From SAR116 cluster bacterium (GTDB taxonomy: Bacteria; Pseudomonadota; Alphaproteobacteria; Puniceispirillales; Puniceispirillaceae): DNA of 8,440 nucleotides. Location of the stretch: assembly GCA_004213025.1 (NCBI GenBank), contig SHBC01000042.1:1-8440 (forward strand), in the 5' to 3' direction. Shown here one piece after another: positions 7,091 to 8,440 of this stretch. Position numbers and translations under genes: made by a program. The number at the start of each line of letters is the position of its first letter. Position 1 is the first letter of the stretch. The notes below the pieces were generated by a model, which ran no database searches, was not told the DNA's origin, and worked only from the letters and a program-made list of their open reading frames with translations.

Positions 7091-8088
7091 TGAGTGACGA
7101 TGTCCTGATTTCCGCCTCCGGCCTGTCGGTTGGCTACAAGATTGGCCAGGGCCTGTTCCAGCACTCGATCCTGAAGGCTGTCGACAATGTCTCGATTCAT
7201 ATCAACCGCGGCTCGTTTTTCGGGCTTGTCGGGGAATCGGGGTCGGGCAAGACGACGCTTGGGCGGGCCCTTCTTAACGCCGTGCCGATCACCGGCGGCA
7301 GCGCGACCTATGATGATGGCGATGTGAAATATGATCTGACGGCGCTGGCAAAGGATGAACTTGGTGACTATCGGCGCCGCGCCCAGCTGATTTTCCAGGA
7401 TCCCTATGCCGCCCTGTCGCCGCGGATGACGGTTCGCGACATCATTGCCGAACCGCTGGAGGTGATGAAGATCAGCTCATCGCGTGCTGAAACCGATGAA
7501 CGTGTCCGCGAGATTGCCGCGCGCTGCCGGTTGAACCTTGAACATCTGCGCCGCTTCCCGCATGCCTTTTCGGGTGGCCAGCGGCAGCGGATTTCCATCG
7601 CGCGGGCGCTTGTCTCGCGTCCGCAATTCATCGTCGCGGATGAGGCGGTGGCGGCGCTCGATGTGTCGATCCAGGCGGATGTACTGAACCTTCTGAAGCA
7701 GATTCAGGCCGAAATGGACCTGACCTTCATGTTCATCAGCCATGATCTGAGCGTGGTGGCGCATACCTGCGATCATGTGGCGGTGATGTATCTTGGACGT
7801 CTGGTCGAAACCGCGCCGACGCGCCAGCTTTTCGCGGCGCCAAAACATCCCTATACCAAGGCGCTGTTCTCGGCGATCCCGTCTCTCAACCCCGATGACC
7901 GGGGACGGGCGCAGCGGCTTGAGGGCGAAATCCCGTCTCCCACCAATCAGCCGTCCGGATGCAAGTTCCACACAAGATGCCCGAATGTCATCGACCGCTG
8001 CCGCAGCGAGGAGCCACAGCTTGAAAGGGCCGATGGCGCGCATGAGGTGGCATGCCACCGCTGGCAGGAACTCCTCAAGACTGACTGA
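7090..8088 (+). CDS. ABC transporter ATP-binding protein, DppF/OppF type
   Basis: This is the second ATPase of the importer, forming a heterodimer with the preceding subunit. From the ATG at 7090 it has 332 residues; an ATG three bases earlier would add one Met, but is too close to the AAGGAGG sequence. Walker A is GESGSGKT (48-55), Q-loop LIFQDPYAALSPR, signature FSGGQRQR (160-167), Walker B FIVADE (D184, E185) and switch H218 in SHDLSV. All are consistent with an active ATPase. The residues after Walker B read AVAALD where most family members have PVSALD or PTTALD. The C-terminal domain (HPYTKALFSAIP onward) has C291, C297, C304 and C322, again matching the DppD/OppD iron-sulfur pattern. 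It is the last gene of the operon; no T-tract terminator is seen in the 18 bases before the convergent gene. Confidence 0.95.
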   Translation: MSDDVLISASGLSVGYKIGQGLFQHSILKAVDNVSIHINRGSFFGLVGESGSGKTTLGRALLNAVPITGGSATYDDGDVKYDLTALAKDELGDYRRRAQLIFQDPYAALSPRMTVRDIIAEPLEVMKISSSRAETDERVREIAARCRLNLEHLRRFPHAFSGGQRQRISIARALVSRPQFIVADEAVAALDVSIQADVLNLLKQIQAEMDLTFMFISHDLSVVAHTCDHVAVMYLGRLVETAPTRQLFAAPKHPYTKALFSAIPSLNPDDRGRAQRLEGEIPSPTNQPSGCKFHTRCPNVIDRCRSEEPQLERADGAHEVACHRWQELLKTD

Positions 8089-8106
8089 ACCTGCCGCGCG
8101 CGGGCC

Positions 8107-8440
8107 TCAGGCGGCGACCATCGCCCCCAGGATACGTGTCAGGTGTCGCGACTGCGCAAGATCTGTCTGCCGCCCTTCGGCAACGGCTCTGGCAAAATCC
8201 TCGACCATCAGCTGATACTGGTCACATTCATCAAAGGCAACCTCGACGCCAAGCCCCAGCATGCCGCCCGGCGTCCTGTCGCGATGCGCCCAGCGCCCGG
8301 TGGTCACCGGTGGCGGGTTGAAGGGAACGTCGAGACGCGCCCAGCCGTCCGTGCCGACAAGCTGCACGCTCTGGCACAGGCTGGTGCCACTGGAACAGGT
8401 GAAATGCAGCACCTGGCCGTCGCCGAAATCGACAATGGCG
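8107..8440 (-). CDS. Gfo/Idh/MocA-type oxidoreductase, C-terminal part (cut by window edge)
   Basis: About 110 C-terminal residues of a probable NAD(P)-dependent sugar, inositol or polyol dehydrogenase are visible. The frame is open to the window edge, so the GTG at 8412 is internal and the Rossmann N-terminus lies beyond base 8440. The visible part starts AIVDFGDGQVLHFTCS, then has VQLVGTDGWARLDVPFNPP, DQYQLMVEDFARAVAEGR and a terminal helix ending RILGAMVAA. This matches the beta-sheet and final helix of the family's C-terminal domain (A-x-x-DF-x-DG, the GT-x-G-x-L-like turn, DQY then E-x-F-x-x-A). It is convergent with the transporter operon with an 18-base gap, so it belongs to another transcript. 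The substrate and cofactor cannot be told from this fragment. Confidence 0.82.
   Translation of the reverse strand, partial: AIVDFGDGQVLHFTCSSGTSLCQSVQLVGTDGWARLDVPFNPPPVTTGRWAHRDRTPGGMLGLGVEVAFDECDQYQLMVEDFARAVAEGRQTDLAQSRHLTRILGAMVAA

Noticed and set aside
8094..8103. Palindrome CCGCGCGCGG between the convergent genes as a terminator
   Set aside because: It leaves no usable loop and is not followed by a T-run on either strand; such GC palindromes are expected by chance in GC-rich DNA.
7793..8215. 140-codon plus-strand open frame running past the last ATPase gene
   Set aside because: It is out of frame with the ATPase C-terminal domain and overlaps the antisense Gfo/Idh/MocA coding region; it lacks any family resemblance.

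Overview
The window looks like a stretch of an alphaproteobacterial chromosome. The evidence is moderately high GC with strong G/C preference at third codon positions, frequent CTT and CTG leucine codons, tightly packed genes, and best matches by eye to rhizobial-type protein families. A marine lineage is possible, but I cannot fix the genus from sequence alone.

Layout, left to right. (1) Bases 1-1494, plus strand: the nearly complete 3' part of a formylglycine-dependent sulfatase/phosphonate monoester hydrolase (PMH) family enzyme, whose first few codons lie before the window. (2) 1495-1806: a 312-base non-coding leader with one operator-like or hairpin-like dyad and the ribosome binding site of the next gene. 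(3) 1807-8088, plus strand: a complete five-gene ABC importer of the dipeptide/oligopeptide (Opp/Dpp) class. It comprises a periplasmic binding protein of unusual length (679 aa), two permeases (334 and 382 aa) and two ATPases (331 and 332 aa). A strong intrinsic terminator lies between the binding-protein gene and the permease genes; the last four genes are separated by 9 bases or less, or overlap. (4) 8107-8440, minus strand: the C-terminal part of a Gfo/Idh/MocA-type NAD(P)-dependent oxidoreductase, convergent with the transporter and cut by the window edge.

How the parts may work together. The importer has the marks of the large-binding-protein branch of the Opp/Dpp class: a binding protein near 680 aa, an OppC-like permease with a periplasmic insert of about 95 residues, and ATPases with four C-terminal cysteines of the kind that hold a [4Fe-4S] cluster in DppD/OppD. 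Members of this branch carry peptides in some bacteria and oligosaccharides or glycosides in others, so 'peptide' should not be assumed. With a PMH/sulfatase enzyme on one side and a sugar/polyol-type dehydrogenase on the other, a plausible but unproven reading is uptake of a charged organic ester (phospho-, phosphono- or sulfo-ester of a sugar or polyol), then ester cleavage and oxidation.

I found no mobile elements, CRISPR arrays, tRNA or rRNA genes. Most of the window is conventional. The points most worth a second look are the paired cysteines in every periplasm-facing transporter component, a terminator followed by a permease start without a Shine-Dalgarno sequence, and an Asp in the PMH active-site region where the characterised rhizobial enzyme has Thr.
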